Source of the DNA: Bdellovibrionales bacterium
GTDB taxonomy: Bacteria; Bdellovibrionota; Bdellovibrionia; Bdellovibrionales; Bdellovibrionaceae
Assembly: GCA_016713585.1 (NCBI GenBank)
Contig: JADJOV010000019.1
Span: 1-44,780 of the forward strand
Direction: 5' to 3'
DNA: 44,780 bases
Shown: in pieces, positions 44,566-44,780 of the stretch
Numbering within the stretch: position 1 is the stretch's first letter
How the letters are laid out: each line of letters starts with the position of its first letter
Made by a program: the position numbers and the translations under genes
Notes under the pieces: generated by a model
The model's input: only the letters and a program-made list of their open reading frames with translations
Told to the model about the DNA's origin: nothing
The model's database searches: none

Positions 44566-44780
44566 ACTCCCTTATAGCGAAATATAAGCCAACTACGGCG
44601 CAAGAGTTTGAAAATGCTCTAAAAGCAACCATTCAAGAGATCACTCTAGCTGGGCTCGCGCGCGCACACTTTTTTGAAAAGGCCGCTTTCTATGGTGGAA
44701 CCGCTCTTAGGATTTTCTATGGACTGCCTCGATTTTCTGAAGACTTGGATTTTACCCTATTATCAGAACAGCATGATTTT
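44550..44780 (+). CDS. AbiEii-family nucleotidyltransferase toxin (cut by window end)
   Basis: It begins at TTG 44550, eight bases after AAGGAG (44536-44541), inside the 3' end of the antitoxin gene. The visible 77 residues contain PIDSLIAKY, IQEITLAGLARAHFFEKAAFYGGTALRIFYGLPRFSEDLDFTLL, i.e. the nucleotidyltransferase motif GGTALR with SEDLDF intact. AbiEii proteins transfer nucleotides to cellular targets, inhibiting growth unless AbiEi is present. The rest lies beyond the window. Confidence 0.85.
   Translation, partial: MARPIDSLIAKYKPTTAQEFENALKATIQEITLAGLARAHFFEKAAFYGGTALRIFYGLPRFSEDLDFTLLSEQHDF

Overview
The window reads as chromosomal DNA from a Bdellovibrionota-like bacterium (Pseudobdellovibrionaceae or a relative). 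This is inferred from protein style: a degenerate HNH endonuclease of the kind common in Bdellovibrio, a CHASE2 kinase paired with a sigma-54 regulator, an M13 peptidase, a DUF2608 HAD protein and a NifJ / ferredoxin / DHOD-like cluster. No rRNA, tRNA or CRISPR array was seen.

Left part (1-21.3 kb) is mostly ordinary chromosome. It holds a stress protein missing its glycine-zipper core, a frameshifted Fe/Mn superoxide dismutase, a shattered HNH endonuclease flanked by two copies of an rluA 5' end, an RluA-type pseudouridine synthase, a CHASE2 kinase / sigma-54 regulator pair, ribF with a coupled Rossmann-fold gene, an M13 peptidase, small secreted proteins, an S41 protease, then ferredoxin-nifJ-DHOD and aroB. 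Many of these genes carry one single-base frameshift (sod, rluA linker, kinase, ribF, S41 protease, nifJ, later rarD). Either the consensus has indel errors or the lineage is decaying.

Middle part (21.3-31 kb) is an accessory scrapyard that starts at an IS6-type end, which supplies the last codons of aroB. It carries an AAA+ DUF4143 ATPase behind a striking double operator, a ruined AbiE-like pair, an intact HigBA-like module, a DUF4160/DUF2442 pair with a nonsense mutation in the DUF4160 gene, and fragments of IS256, IS91, ExoD and a TPM/YgcG protein. A dispersed repeat of about 250 bp joins several of these. A frameshifted rarD follows, then a 100-residue in-frame miniature copy of the sigma-54 regulator from the left part.

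At 31.2-34.75 kb lies a block of visibly different composition: an asd-like gene with an in-frame stop just after the catalytic cysteine, a membrane three-histidine-box desaturase/hydroxylase, and a divergent diaminopimelate-decarboxylase-like PLP enzyme. A LysE-type amino-acid exporter converges on it. This is the best candidate for an undescribed pathway, making and perhaps exporting a modified amino acid, but it is only an inference.

Right part (35.6-44.8 kb) alternates intact genes (a lipoprotein, a LysR regulator, a DUF2608 HAD protein, a possible C/H/D-triad protein, a secreted protein) with IS91, recombinase, integrase and alanine dehydrogenase remnants. It ends in an AbiEi/AbiEii toxin-antitoxin operon cut by the window edge, preceded by a perfect palindrome.
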